Assembly (NCBI GenBank): GCA_023436025.1
Contig: JAEZKX010000288.1
Span: 1 to 14,500 of the forward strand
DNA: 14,500 nucleotides
Direction: 5' to 3'
Source of the DNA: Pseudomonadota bacterium
Lineage (GTDB): Bacteria; Pseudomonadota; Gammaproteobacteria; Burkholderiales; Burkholderiaceae_C
Below the pieces are notes generated by a model, which made no database searches, had not been told where the DNA came from, and worked only from the letters and a program-made list of their open reading frames with translations. Each line of letters opens with the position of its first letter. Positions within the stretch are counted from its first letter, which is position 1. The position numbers were made by a program, and so were the translations under genes. This document shows, one piece after another, positions 7,394-14,490 of this stretch.

Positions 7394-8245
7394 GTGCCCA
7401 TCCTCAACGCCGACCTGCACTGCCACTCCGTGGTATCCGACGGCACCCTGACGCCCGAGGCGCTGGCAGCCCGCGCGGCCAGCAACGGGGTCGAGCTCTG
7501 GGCCCTGACCGACCACGACGAGATCGGCGGGCAGCACCGGGCCGCCGCCGCGGCCCGGGCACATGGGATGAAATACCTCACCGGCACCGAGATCTCGGTC
7601 ACCTTCGCCGGCGAGACGGTGCACATCGTCGGCCTGGGCTTCGACCCGGACGACGCCGCGATGCAGATGGGCCTGCACGACACCCGCAACGGGCGCGGGC
7701 CGCGGGCGGTCGAGATCGGCGCCGGACTGGCCGCCGCCGGCATCCCCGGCGCCTACGAAGGCGCGCTGCGCTTCGCCGGCAATCCAGAACTCATCTCGCG
7801 CACCCACTTCGCCCGTTTCCTGGTGGAAACCGGCGTGTGCCGCGACACGGCCGAGGTGTTCCGCCGCTACCTCACCGAGGGCAAGCCGGGCTACGTGCCG
7901 CACCGCTGGGCTTCGCTGCGCAGCGCCGTGGAGTGGATCACCGCGGCCGGCGGCCTGGCCATCATCGCCCATCCGGCGCGCTACAAGCTCAGCGCCAACG
8001 AAGAGCATGCGCTCTTCACCGAATTCAAGGCGCATGGCGGCGCCGGCGTGGAGGTGGTCACCGGCAGCCACAGTCCGGCCGAATACGCCAAGTACGCCGG
8101 TTACGCCCGCGAGTACGGCCTGGCCGCCTCGCGCGGCAGCGACTTCCACAGCCCCGACGAGAGCCACACCGACCTGGGCCAGCTGCCCTACCTGCCCGCC
8201 GAGCTGACCCCGGTGTGGGAGTTGCTGGGCGACCGCATCCGGTGA
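7394..8245 (+). CDS. rnm: PHP-domain phosphoesterase (RNase AM / 3',5'-nucleoside bisphosphate phosphatase)
   Basis: A 283-residue PHP-domain protein of the TrpH/YciV (Rnm) group. E. coli Rnm (RNase AM) trims 5' ends of rRNA precursors one nucleotide at a time; a Chromobacterium relative hydrolyses 3',5'-bisphosphonucleotides such as pAp. The metal motifs are all visible: DLHCH (His9, His11), SDGT (Asp16), LTDHD (Asp40, His41), TGTEIS (Glu66), IIAHPARY (His193) and RGSDFH (Asp250, His252). The start is GTG at 7394, giving MPILNADLHCHS as expected. Its stop overlaps the start of the transporter gene by 4 bases (GTGA), implying translational coupling. In E. coli the homologue also lies next to yciO, which is two genes downstream here. 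Confidence 0.9.
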   Translation: MPILNADLHCHSVVSDGTLTPEALAARAASNGVELWALTDHDEIGGQHRAAAAARAHGMKYLTGTEISVTFAGETVHIVGLGFDPDDAAMQMGLHDTRNGRGPRAVEIGAGLAAAGIPGAYEGALRFAGNPELISRTHFARFLVETGVCRDTAEVFRRYLTEGKPGYVPHRWASLRSAVEWITAAGGLAIIAHPARYKLSANEEHALFTEFKAHGGAGVEVVTGSHSPAEYAKYAGYAREYGLAASRGSDFHSPDESHTDLGQLPYLPAELTPVWELLGDRIR

Positions 8246-9144
8246 GCTCCGTCCTCGCCGCCGCGGCGCAGCGGCCCAACGCGCTGGCCGGCATCGCGCT
8301 GGTGATCGGCGCCACCCTCTGCTTCTCGGCGCTGGATACCACCACCAAGTACGTCACGACCGTCGTGCCGCTGCTGATGGCGCTGTGGTTCCGCTACTTC
8401 TTCCAGGCCGTCGCCACCACCCTGGTGGTGCTGCCGCGCCGCGGCTGGCGGGTGTGGCGCACCCGGCACCTGGCCTGGCAGCTGGTGCGCGGGCTGCTGC
8501 TGCTCACCACCAGCCTGCTGGCCTTCGCCAGCCTGCGCTACATGCCGGTGGGCGAGTTCACGGCCATCGTCATGGTCACGCCGCTGCTCATCACGCTGCT
8601 GGCGGCCTGGCTGCTCAAGGAGAAGGTGCCGCCGCTGCGCTGGGCGCTGGTGGCGGGCGGCTTCGCCGGCACGCTGCTGATCATCCGCCCGGGCGGCGCC
8701 AGCTTCGGCTGGGCCAGCCTCATTCCGCTGGCGCTGGTGGTGTGCAACGCCGCGTTCCAGGTGCTGACCAGCCGGCTGGCGCGCACGGAAGATCCGGAGA
8801 CCATGCACCTCTACACCGGTTGGACCGGCGCCCTGCTGCCGGCGGTGGCGCTGCCGCTGGTGTGGACGTCCCTGCCCGACCCGTCGCTGTGGCTGTGGCT
8901 GTGCTTCATGGGCCTCATGGCCACCGTCGGCCACTTCCTGTTGATCCTGGCGTACTATCGCGCCCCGGCGGCGACGCTCACCCCCTACCTGTACAGCCAG
9001 ATCTTCTTCGCCGTGCTGGGCGGCCTGCTGGTGTTCGGGCACGTGCCCGACGTGCTGGCGCTGGCGGGCATGGCCCTCATCGCGGCCTGCGGCGCGGCAG
9101 GTGCCTGGCTGACGATGCGCGAGCAGCGCGGTGCGCGAGACTGA
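8242..9144 (+). CDS. EamA-domain DMT superfamily transporter
   Basis: A 300-residue inner-membrane protein with about ten hydrophobic segments arranged as two EamA repeats (roughly residues 15-145 and 160-290). Family-like pieces are the first helix with LCFSALDTTTKYV, the RYMPVGEFTAIVMVTPLLITLLAAWLLKE pattern that ends repeat 1 with a Lys-Glu, IIRPGG at the start of repeat 2, and the corresponding YLYSQIFFAVLGGLLVFGHVP segment in repeat 2. Members export amino acids, nucleobases or other small metabolites; substrate cannot be told from sequence. The GTG start at 8242 lies inside the stop of the PHP gene (4-base overlap), so it is probably coupled. yciO follows after 7 bases. Confidence 0.9.
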   Translation: MSSVLAAAAQRPNALAGIALVIGATLCFSALDTTTKYVTTVVPLLMALWFRYFFQAVATTLVVLPRRGWRVWRTRHLAWQLVRGLLLLTTSLLAFASLRYMPVGEFTAIVMVTPLLITLLAAWLLKEKVPPLRWALVAGGFAGTLLIIRPGGASFGWASLIPLALVVCNAAFQVLTSRLARTEDPETMHLYTGWTGALLPAVALPLVWTSLPDPSLWLWLCFMGLMATVGHFLLILAYYRAPAATLTPYLYSQIFFAVLGGLLVFGHVPDVLALAGMALIAACGAAGAWLTMREQRGARD

Positions 9145-9151
9145 CGACACC

Positions 9152-9787
9152 ATGGCCCAGTACTTCGATGTCCATCCCGAGAACCCGCAACCCCGGCTGC
9201 TGAAGCAGGCAGCGGCGCTGCTGGCCGGCGGCGGCGTGGTGGCGGTGCCCACGGACTCCAGCTACGCCCTCGCCTGCCACCTCGACGACAAGTCCGCCGT
9301 CGACCGCCTGCGCCAGATCCGCGGCGTCGACGACCGGCACCACCTCACGCTGCTGTGCCGCGACCTGAGCGAGCTGGCCAACTACGCGCGCGTCGACAAC
9401 AAGCAGTACCGCCTGCTCAAGTCCGCCACGCCCGGCCCCTTCACCTTCATCCTGGAAGCCACGCGCGAGGTGCCGCGGCGGGTGAGCCATCCGCAGCGCA
9501 AGACCATCGGCCTGCGCGTGCCGGAGCACAAGGTGCTGCAGGCCCTGCTGGAGCTGCACGGCGCCCCCCTGCTGTCCACCACGCTGATCGCGCCCGGCGA
9601 AGACCAGCCCCTCAACGATCCCGAAGAGATCCGTGAACGCTTCCAGCACCAGGTGGCCGCGGTAATCGGTGCCGGCCCCTGCCCCGACCAGCCCACCACC
9701 GTGATCGACCTGGTGCCCATGGGCTCCGGCGAGTCCGCGGTGGTGCTGCGCGAGGGCCGCGGCGACTGGGCGCAACTGGGCCTCTGA
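9152..9787 (+). CDS. yciO: YciO, TsaC/Sua5/YrdC-family protein
   Basis: A 211-residue single-domain YrdC protein. It aligns nearly end to end with E. coli YciO (206 aa): MAQYFDVHPENPQ, GGGVVAVPTDSSYALACHLDD (near residue 28 onward), LTLLCRDLSELANYARVDN, TPGPFTFILEATREVPRR, KTIGLRVPEHKVLQALLE, LLSTTLI and PTTVIDL...VVLREG. The family is a paralogue of the threonylcarbamoyl-AMP synthases TsaC/Sua5 that make tRNA t6A; whether YciO does this chemistry in vivo is unsettled, so I would not call it TsaC. The ATG at 9152 is preferred because it reproduces the E. coli N-terminus; a GTG at 9131 is an alternative that would overlap the transporter gene by 14 bases. Confidence 0.9.
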   Translation: MAQYFDVHPENPQPRLLKQAAALLAGGGVVAVPTDSSYALACHLDDKSAVDRLRQIRGVDDRHHLTLLCRDLSELANYARVDNKQYRLLKSATPGPFTFILEATREVPRRVSHPQRKTIGLRVPEHKVLQALLELHGAPLLSTTLIAPGEDQPLNDPEEIRERFQHQVAAVIGAGPCPDQPTTVIDLVPMGSGESAVVLREGRGDWAQLGL

Positions 9788-9793
9788 GACAAT
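9788..9793 (+). promoter_or_regulatory. -10-like hexamer inside the operon, before the site-2 protease gene
   Basis: GACAAT begins at the base after the yciO stop and ends 7 bases before the GTG at 9801. It may be an internal promoter for the M50 protein and trpS, again with a leaderless layout. There is no Shine-Dalgarno sequence in this gap (AATCCCCCTG). Confidence 0.35.
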
Positions 9794-9800
9794 CCCCCTG

Positions 9801-10472
9801 GTGGACCTCAACAACCTGATCCAGACCGTCCTGATCTACGCGCTGCCGGTGCTCTTCGCGATCACCGTGCACGAGGCGGCCCACGGCTACGTGGCGCGCC
9901 ATTTCGGCGACAGCACGGCCTACATGCTGGGGCGGATGACGCTCAACCCGCTCAAGCACATCGACCCCATCGGCACCATCGCGATGCCCTTGCTGCTGCT
10001 GTTCACCACCTTCGCGATTCCCGGCGGACCCTTCGTCCTGGGCTACGCCAAGCCGGTGCCGGTGAACTTCGGCAACCTGCGCAGCCCCAGGCGCGACATG
10101 ATCTGGGTGGCGCTGGCCGGGCCGGTGTCCAATTTCATCCAGGCGGTGCTGTGGGCGCTGCTGCTGGTGATCCTGCTCGCCGGCGGCGTGTCCGAGCCGT
10201 TCTTCCTGCGCATGGCGCAAGCCGGCATCCTGGTCAACCTGGTCATCGCCGTGTTCAACCTGCTGCCGGTGCCGCCGCTCGATGGCGGCCGCGTGCTGGT
10301 GGGGCTGCTGCCGCGCGGCCCGGCCTACCAGCTCTCCCGCGTCGAGCCCTTCGGCTTTTTCATCGTGCTGGCCCTGCTGATCCCCGGCATCCTCAGCGCC
10401 TGGTGGATCGTGCCGCTGGTGCGCGCAACCTATTCGGTGCTGATCGCACCGCTGCTGTCCATCGTCCTCTGA
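9801..10472 (+). CDS. Site-2 protease family (M50) membrane metalloprotease
   Basis: A 223-residue multi-pass membrane protein of the short S2P/M50 group (YwhC/YdjP-like, without PDZ domains). The zinc motif HEAAH is at residues 24-28 within the first hydrophobic stretch, followed by GYVARHFGDSTAYMLGRMTLNPLKHIDPIGT, a signature of this subgroup. The third ligand is in NLLPVPPLDGGR (Asp161). Further hydrophobic segments lie at about 50-70, 100-125, 135-160 and 185-215. Proteins of this group cleave within the membrane; substrates of these short versions are unknown. The GTG start is 13 bases after yciO, and trpS follows after 3 bases. The fixed neighbourhood with trpS is common in Burkholderiales as I recall, but implies no known functional link. 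Confidence 0.92.
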   Translation: MDLNNLIQTVLIYALPVLFAITVHEAAHGYVARHFGDSTAYMLGRMTLNPLKHIDPIGTIAMPLLLLFTTFAIPGGPFVLGYAKPVPVNFGNLRSPRRDMIWVALAGPVSNFIQAVLWALLLVILLAGGVSEPFFLRMAQAGILVNLVIAVFNLLPVPPLDGGRVLVGLLPRGPAYQLSRVEPFGFFIVLALLIPGILSAWWIVPLVRATYSVLIAPLLSIVL

Positions 10473-10475
10473 CGC

Positions 10476-11765
10476 ATGAAGAAAACCCGCTACCTCACCG
10501 GCATCACCACCACGGGCACGCCGCACCTGGGCAACTACGTGGGCGCCATCCGCCCCACCGTCGAAGCCAGCCGCCGCCCGGACACCGAGAACTTCTACTT
10601 CCTGGCCGACTACCACGCGCTGATCAAGTGCGACGAGCCGGCGCGCATCCAGCGCTCCACGCTGGAAATCGCCGCCTGCTGGCTGGCCGCGGGCCTGGAT
10701 TGGGAGAAGGTGTTCTTCTACCGCCAGTCCGACATCCCCGAGATTCCGGAGCTGACCTGGCTGCTCACCTGCGTCACCGGCAAGGGCCTGCTCAATCGGG
10801 CCCATGCCTACAAGGCGCAGGTCGACAAGAACACCGCGGCCGGCGCCGACGTCGACGCCGACGTCACCATGGGCCTGTTCATGTACCCGGTGCTGATGGC
10901 CGCCGACATCCTGATGTTCAAGGCGCAGCGGGTGCCGGTGGGACGCGACCAGATCCAGCACATCGAGATGGCGCGCGACATGGCCTCCAGCTTCAACCAC
11001 CTGTACGGCGAGCACCTGGTGCTGCCCGAGGCCCAGGTGGACGAACAGGTGGCGCTGCTGCCCGGCCTGGACGGCCGCAAGATGAGCAAGAGCTACGACA
11101 ACACCATCGGCCTGTTCGCGCCGCGCGAGCAGGTGCGCCGGCAGATCTTCTCGATCGTGACCGACTCGCGCGCGCCCGGCGAGCCGAAGTCCACCGAAGG
11201 CTCGGCGCTGTTCCAGATCTACCAGGCCTTCGCCTCCGCCGAAGAAACGCAGCAGCTGCGCCAGGCCTATGCCGATGGCATCGCCTGGAGCGATGCCAAG
11301 CAGGCGCTGTTCGACCGCATCGACCGCGAGATCGCGCCCATGCGCGAGCGCTACGAGCACCTGGTGGCCCATCCGCAGGAGCTCGAAGCCATCCTGCGTG
11401 CCGGCGCCGACAAGGCACGCGCGCTGGCCACGCCGCTGTTGCGCGAGCTGCGCGAGGCCGTGGGCCTGCGCAACCTGGGCGCGCTGGCCGCCGGCGCGAA
11501 GAAGGAGAAGGCGAAGGCCGCTTCGCTGCCCGCCTTCAAGCAGTACCGCGAAGCCGACGGCCTGTTCTACTTCAAGTTCGTCGACGCGCAGGGCCGGCTG
11601 CTGCTGCAAAGCATCGGCTTCGCCTCGCCCAAGGAAGCCGGCCAGTGCATCGCGCAGCTGAAACAGGCTGCCTCCGCCGACGCCCTGCAGGGGCAGGCCA
11701 CGCGTGCAGAGGGCGTGAGCGCCGACGACGTCGACACCGCCTTGCGCGCGCTCGCGGCCGGATGA
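10476..11765 (+). CDS. trpS: Tryptophanyl-tRNA synthetase with C-terminal extension
   Basis: A 429-residue class I aminoacyl-tRNA synthetase that charges tRNA-Trp. The Rossmann signature is TGTPHLGNYVGA (PHLGN at residues 16-20, HIGH-like) and the KMSKS loop is exact at 202-206 in GRKMSKSYDN. AIRPTVEA, FFLADYHALI-type and GRDQIQHIEMARDMA segments are conserved. It is about 95 residues longer than E. coli TrpRS (334). The added part comprises an Ala/Lys linker near 340-350 and a small domain from about 355 (QYREADGLFYFKFVDAQGRL, then LLQSIGFASPKEAGQCIAQLK) that resembles the YegP/DUF1508 beta-beta-alpha unit, followed by a disordered-looking tail. Such long TrpRS are, as I recall, usual in Burkholderiales. 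Three bases separate it from the M50 gene, so it is the operon's last gene. Confidence 0.95.
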   Translation: MKKTRYLTGITTTGTPHLGNYVGAIRPTVEASRRPDTENFYFLADYHALIKCDEPARIQRSTLEIAACWLAAGLDWEKVFFYRQSDIPEIPELTWLLTCVTGKGLLNRAHAYKAQVDKNTAAGADVDADVTMGLFMYPVLMAADILMFKAQRVPVGRDQIQHIEMARDMASSFNHLYGEHLVLPEAQVDEQVALLPGLDGRKMSKSYDNTIGLFAPREQVRRQIFSIVTDSRAPGEPKSTEGSALFQIYQAFASAEETQQLRQAYADGIAWSDAKQALFDRIDREIAPMRERYEHLVAHPQELEAILRAGADKARALATPLLRELREAVGLRNLGALAAGAKKEKAKAASLPAFKQYREADGLFYFKFVDAQGRLLLQSIGFASPKEAGQCIAQLKQAASADALQGQATRAEGVSADDVDTALRALAAG

Positions 11766-11838
11766 AACCATCGCATTAATCGCAGGTGCGCGCAGCAGAA
11801 GCGTTATCCTTGGCCGCTGGCTCAAGCAGGACGATCCC

Positions 11839-11848
11839 CACAATTGTG
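11839..11848. promoter_or_regulatory. Perfect 10-base palindrome ahead of the response regulator
   Basis: CACAATTGTG, in an otherwise GC-rich stretch, ends 6 bases before the ATG at 11855. It could be an operator half-site cluster; its first six bases (CACAAT) could equally serve as a -10 box. The evidence is only symmetry and position. Confidence 0.3.
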
Positions 11849-11854
11849 AAGAAC

Positions 11855-12448
11855 ATGACCCTCTACGTCATCGACGACCACCCCCTGATGCGCGAAGCCG
11901 TGGTCATGCTGCTGCGCCGCCTGCGTCCGGGCGCCAACGTCGTCGAACTCGATCGCATGGGCGGCGTCGAAGCCGCCGTCAAGCAGCATGGCACGCCCGA
12001 CCTCATCACCCTCGACCTGAAGCTGCCCGACACCACCGGCGCGTCGGGCGTGCACGAACTGAAGAAGCGTTTCCCGGAGACGCCGCTGGCCGTGCTGTCC
12101 GCCTCGCCCGCCTCGGATGCCGAGGAGCAGTGCATCGAAGCCGGCGCCGACATCTACATCGAGAAGTCCTCGGGAGCGCAGGAGATCGGCAACGCGCTGC
12201 GCGCGCTGATGTCCGCCGACGGCCAGTTCGAGGAACTCGCGCCCACGGACAACAAGCTGTCCAAGCGCCAGAAGCAGCTGATCGTGATGCTCGATCGCGG
12301 CCTGTCCAACCGCGAGATCGCCGACGAACTGGGCATCAGCGAGCACACGGTGAAAGTGCACCTGTGGCGCCTGTTCCGCCGACTGGGCGTGAAGAGCCGC
12401 ACCCAGACCATCCACTACGCGCGCACCCACGGCCTGCTGGCCGCCTGA
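11855..12448 (+). CDS. LuxR/NarL-type response regulator
   Basis: A 197-residue two-component response regulator. The receiver domain (about 1-115) shows the acidic pair Asp7-Asp8 in VIDDHPLMREA, phospho-acceptor Asp54 in LITLDLKLPD, a Ser switch in AVLSASP, and Lys104 in IEKSS. The output domain (about 130-190) is a LuxR-type helix-turn-helix: LSKRQKQLIVMLDRGLSNREIADELGISEHTVKVHLWRLFRRLGVKSR spans it, with the canonical NREIA and EHTVKVH signatures. The ATG at 11855 places MTLYVIDDH at the normal position for the family; GTG codons at 11846 and 11786 are in frame but would add unlikely N-terminal residues. It is tail to tail with the sensor histidine kinase, its probable partner. Phosphorylation should control DNA binding; targets are unknown. 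Confidence 0.92.
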   Translation: MTLYVIDDHPLMREAVVMLLRRLRPGANVVELDRMGGVEAAVKQHGTPDLITLDLKLPDTTGASGVHELKKRFPETPLAVLSASPASDAEEQCIEAGADIYIEKSSGAQEIGNALRALMSADGQFEELAPTDNKLSKRQKQLIVMLDRGLSNREIADELGISEHTVKVHLWRLFRRLGVKSRTQTIHYARTHGLLAA

Positions 12449-12469
12449 GGCCGGTCCGCCGCTGGCTGC

Positions 12470-12485
12470 CAGGGGCGCGCCCCTG
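12470..12485. repeat. 16-base palindrome CAGGGGCGCGCCCCTG
   Basis: A perfect palindrome 21 bases after the response-regulator stop, able to form a 6-base stem with a CGCG loop. It is the first of two inverted repeats in this 126-base convergent gap and may contribute to transcription termination for the plus strand. Confidence 0.4.
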
Positions 12486-12527
12486 CCGCCTTGGGGGCCT
12501 GCGGGTGCCGGCCGAGCCGTCTGGGCG

Positions 12528-12571
12528 CCTGGGCGGCAGAAAGGCGCAGGCGCGTTTCCCTGCCGCCCAGG
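12528..12571. terminator. Strong hairpin between the convergent regulator and kinase genes
   Basis: CCTGGGCGGCAG (12528-12539) and CTGCCGCCCAGG (12560-12571) form a perfect 12-base stem that ends 3 bases from the kinase stop (TAG, complement of 12575-12577). Inside, AAA and TTT can add pairs around an inner GCGC stem. There is no U-tract on either strand. It is a candidate bidirectional terminator, or processing barrier, for both genes. Confidence 0.5.
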
Positions 12572-12574
12572 GTC

Positions 12575-13990
12575 CTAGGGCCGGCTCACCAGCCGTGCCA
12601 CCGAGGCCACCGCCCGCTCCGACGCCGCGCGCGGATCGCTGGGATGCAGCATGAGGCGGAACACCGTGCCACGCCCCACCACCGACGCCAGCGTCAGCGG
12701 ATGGCCCAGGATGTGGGTGAGGCGCCCCACGATGTAGAGGCCCAGCCCGAAGCCGTCCTCGGTGCCTGCATGCGCGGGCACCTTGTAGAACTCGCGGAAG
12801 ATCTCCTTCTGGTGCACCGGGGCGATGCCCACGCCGGTGTCCCAGATCTCGATGCGCATGCCGCGCGCCGTCACCCGCGATGCCAGCAGGATGCCGCCGC
12901 GCTGCGTGTACTTGATGGCATTGGAGATCAGGTTGCCGACGATGCGCCGCAGCAGGATGGGGTCGGACATGGTGGTGCCAGGCTGCACGTGCACGCGAAA
13001 GCGCAGACCCTTGGCCTCGCACAGCGGACGGTACTGCAACTCCAGGTCCTGCAGCAGCTTGCCCACGTCCACCGGTTCGATGCTGAGCCTGATCTTGCCG
13101 GAGTCCAGGCGCGCCAGGTCGAACAGCGAGTCGAACAACTGGTTCACCGCCTTGGTCGATTCCACGATCTTGGGCGCCAGTTCGTGCACCAGCTCCGGCT
13201 CGCTGCCCAGCCACCCGGCATAGAGCCCCAGCGCGTGCACCGGCTGGCGGATGTCGTGCGCCGCGCTGGCGAGGAAGCGGTTCTTGATCTCCACCGCGTC
13301 CAGCGCCGCCTGCGTCTGCCGCGTGAGCGATTCGATCAACTGGTTGTTGCGGTACTGCAGCTCGAAGTTGCGCCGGTGCGTGGCATGCAGCCGCTCGCCT
13401 GCCTTGCGCAGCACCTGCCAGAACACCAGCAGCAAGGCCACCAGCCACCAGTGGTCGATCGGGCCTTCGAGCTCCAGCTCCACGCCCATGCGCCACGCCA
13501 CCACCGCCAGCGCAGTGCCCGCCAGGGTGTTGAGGTAGCCGAACATCACGTCCAGCCGGGTGGACAAGGCGTTGACCGCGAACATCGCCAGGCCCGCCAG
13601 GATCAGCCAGCAAATGAACTGGTGCGCGAGCGGCGCGCGGTCGAAATGCAAGGCGGTGGTGAGCCCCCAGACCAGCGCCGTCGCCGGCCACACCGGGCGC
13701 CAGCGGCGGAAGAAGGCCAGCTGCTCGCCTGTGCCGCGGTGGATCACCTGCCGCTCGTAGTGGTGGATCACGAAGTAGCGCGCGAACACGAGGGCGATGG
13801 CGCCGGCGGCCCAGGCCGCCAGCATCGCCGGTGGCGCGTCGGCCCACAGGATGCCCACGATCAGGGCGATGAGGACCAGGGCCACCCATTGCGTGTCACG
13901 CTGCGTGCGCATCAGGCTGCGCACCAGTTCCCCGTCCACCCACAACGCCTCCGCGGCGTGCCCGTCCCCCGCCGTCAACTCCTTCTTCAT
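12575..13990 (-). CDS. Membrane sensor histidine kinase
   Basis: A 471-residue sensor kinase. After a short cytoplasmic N-terminus, residues about 35-195 contain six or so hydrophobic segments joined by short loops, so the signal is probably sensed in or at the membrane; I see no PAS, Cache or HAMP domain. A helical linker (about 200-235) leads to the HisKA dimerisation domain with phospho-acceptor His245 in AAHDIRQPVHALGLYAGWL. The HATPase domain has the N box (GNLISNAIKYTQRGG), G1 (DTGVGIAP), F-like REFYKV and G2 (GFGLGLYIV), then GRGTVFRL. Relatives with the HDIRQPVHALGLY signature often carry a C-terminal receiver; this one has none. ATG 13990 is favoured over an upstream in-frame GTG at 14038; no Shine-Dalgarno is visible. 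The convergent LuxR-type regulator is the likely partner. Confidence 0.9.
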   Translation of the reverse strand: MKKELTAGDGHAAEALWVDGELVRSLMRTQRDTQWVALVLIALIVGILWADAPPAMLAAWAAGAIALVFARYFVIHHYERQVIHRGTGEQLAFFRRWRPVWPATALVWGLTTALHFDRAPLAHQFICWLILAGLAMFAVNALSTRLDVMFGYLNTLAGTALAVVAWRMGVELELEGPIDHWWLVALLLVFWQVLRKAGERLHATHRRNFELQYRNNQLIESLTRQTQAALDAVEIKNRFLASAAHDIRQPVHALGLYAGWLGSEPELVHELAPKIVESTKAVNQLFDSLFDLARLDSGKIRLSIEPVDVGKLLQDLELQYRPLCEAKGLRFRVHVQPGTTMSDPILLRRIVGNLISNAIKYTQRGGILLASRVTARGMRIEIWDTGVGIAPVHQKEIFREFYKVPAHAGTEDGFGLGLYIVGRLTHILGHPLTLASVVGRGTVFRLMLHPSDPRAASERAVASVARLVSRP

Positions 13991-13997
13991 GGGCGGC

Positions 13998-14003
13998 AGT
14001 CTA
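13998..14003 (-). promoter_or_regulatory. -10-like hexamer at the kinase start
   Basis: TAGACT on the minus strand ends 7 bases before the ATG at 13990 with GCCGCCC between them, so no Shine-Dalgarno can fit. If used, the mRNA would begin at the start codon. No convincing -35 at normal spacing. Confidence 0.4.
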
Positions 14004-14183
14004 GAACAATGCCTGTCTTCGCTTAGGAGAGCTCCCACAACGCTATGGTCCTCGTCCTACAGAGTAGAACGTGGAAGGCATGGAGACTCGTCCGTGCGCA
14101 AGCCAAAAACCCTCGCGGCGGCGCAAAGATCAGGGACAGCGGTCCTGCTGTTCATACCGCGAAGCAACCTTCAAGAGGATCAC

Positions 14184-14423
14184 ATGGATTCCCAGACCAG
14201 CACCCCCGATACCGAAGCCAAGCCCGTCGCCAAGAAGTCCCTCCGTGGGTTCGCCGCGATGGATCCGCAGCGCCAGCGCGAGATCGCCAGCCTGGGCGGC
14301 CGCGCCGCGCACCAGAGCGGCCACGCCCACGAGTTCACCAGCGAAGAAGCGCGCGCCGCGGGCAAGAAGCGCCACGCGCGCGCCCAGGCGGCCGCTGCCG
14401 CCGCCGAAGCGCCGCGCGCCTGA
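14184..14423 (+). CDS. Small KGG-motif stress protein (YciG-like)
   Basis: A 79-residue hydrophilic, basic protein. The centre, GFAAMDPQRQREIASLGGRAAH followed by HEFTSEEARAAGKKRH, matches the KGG/'stress-induced bacterial acidophilic repeat' family (Con-10 and GsiB/YciG-like), in which short Gly-Gly repeats occur in natively disordered proteins linked to stationary-phase or stress survival. The first repeat (DPQRQREIASLGGRAAH) is clear; the second (SEEARAAGKK) is shortened. An Ala-rich tail ends it. The start ATG 14184 has a good Shine-Dalgarno, AGAGGA at 14174-14179, unlike most of its neighbours. About 190 bases separate it from the divergent kinase gene, room for a regulated promoter, but I cannot assign one with confidence. 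Confidence 0.85.
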   Translation: MDSQTSTPDTEAKPVAKKSLRGFAAMDPQRQREIASLGGRAAHQSGHAHEFTSEEARAAGKKRHARAQAAAAAAEAPRA

Positions 14424-14443
14424 CGGCACGCACTTAGGACGGC

Positions 14444-14490
14444 GCGTGGCGGGCCTGGCCCCCGGGGCTGACAGCCCCGGCCCGCCACGC
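14444..14490. terminator. Large two-part hairpin after the KGG gene
   Basis: GCGTGGCGGG (14444-14453) pairs with CCCGCCACGC (14481-14490), and inside it CCGGGGCT (14462-14469) pairs with AGCCCCGG (14473-14480) around a GAC loop, leaving a 7-base bulge on the left side. It is 20 bases past the KGG stop. No U-run follows on the plus strand within the window. Likely terminator or 3'-end structure; a gene beyond the right edge could share it. Confidence 0.5.

Noticed and set aside
9152..9787. Threonylcarbamoyl-AMP synthase tsaC
   Set aside because: The sequence follows E. coli YciO from end to end, and YciO is a paralogue whose t6A activity is not established.
9612..11843. Minus-strand open frame of 743 codons opposite yciO, the M50 gene and trpS
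   Set aside because: The three plus-strand genes have intact catalytic motifs; the antisense translation is repetitive Gln/His/Ala/Arg-rich and crosses gene boundaries.
12470..12571. Attachment site or mobile-element end between the convergent genes
   Set aside because: The inverted repeats have no flanking direct repeat, integrase or transposase; their position after two stop codons fits 3'-end structures better.
14045..14437. 130-codon plus-strand frame overlapping the KGG gene
   Set aside because: The KGG family match and good Shine-Dalgarno are in the other frame (14184-14423); this frame shows nothing recognisable.
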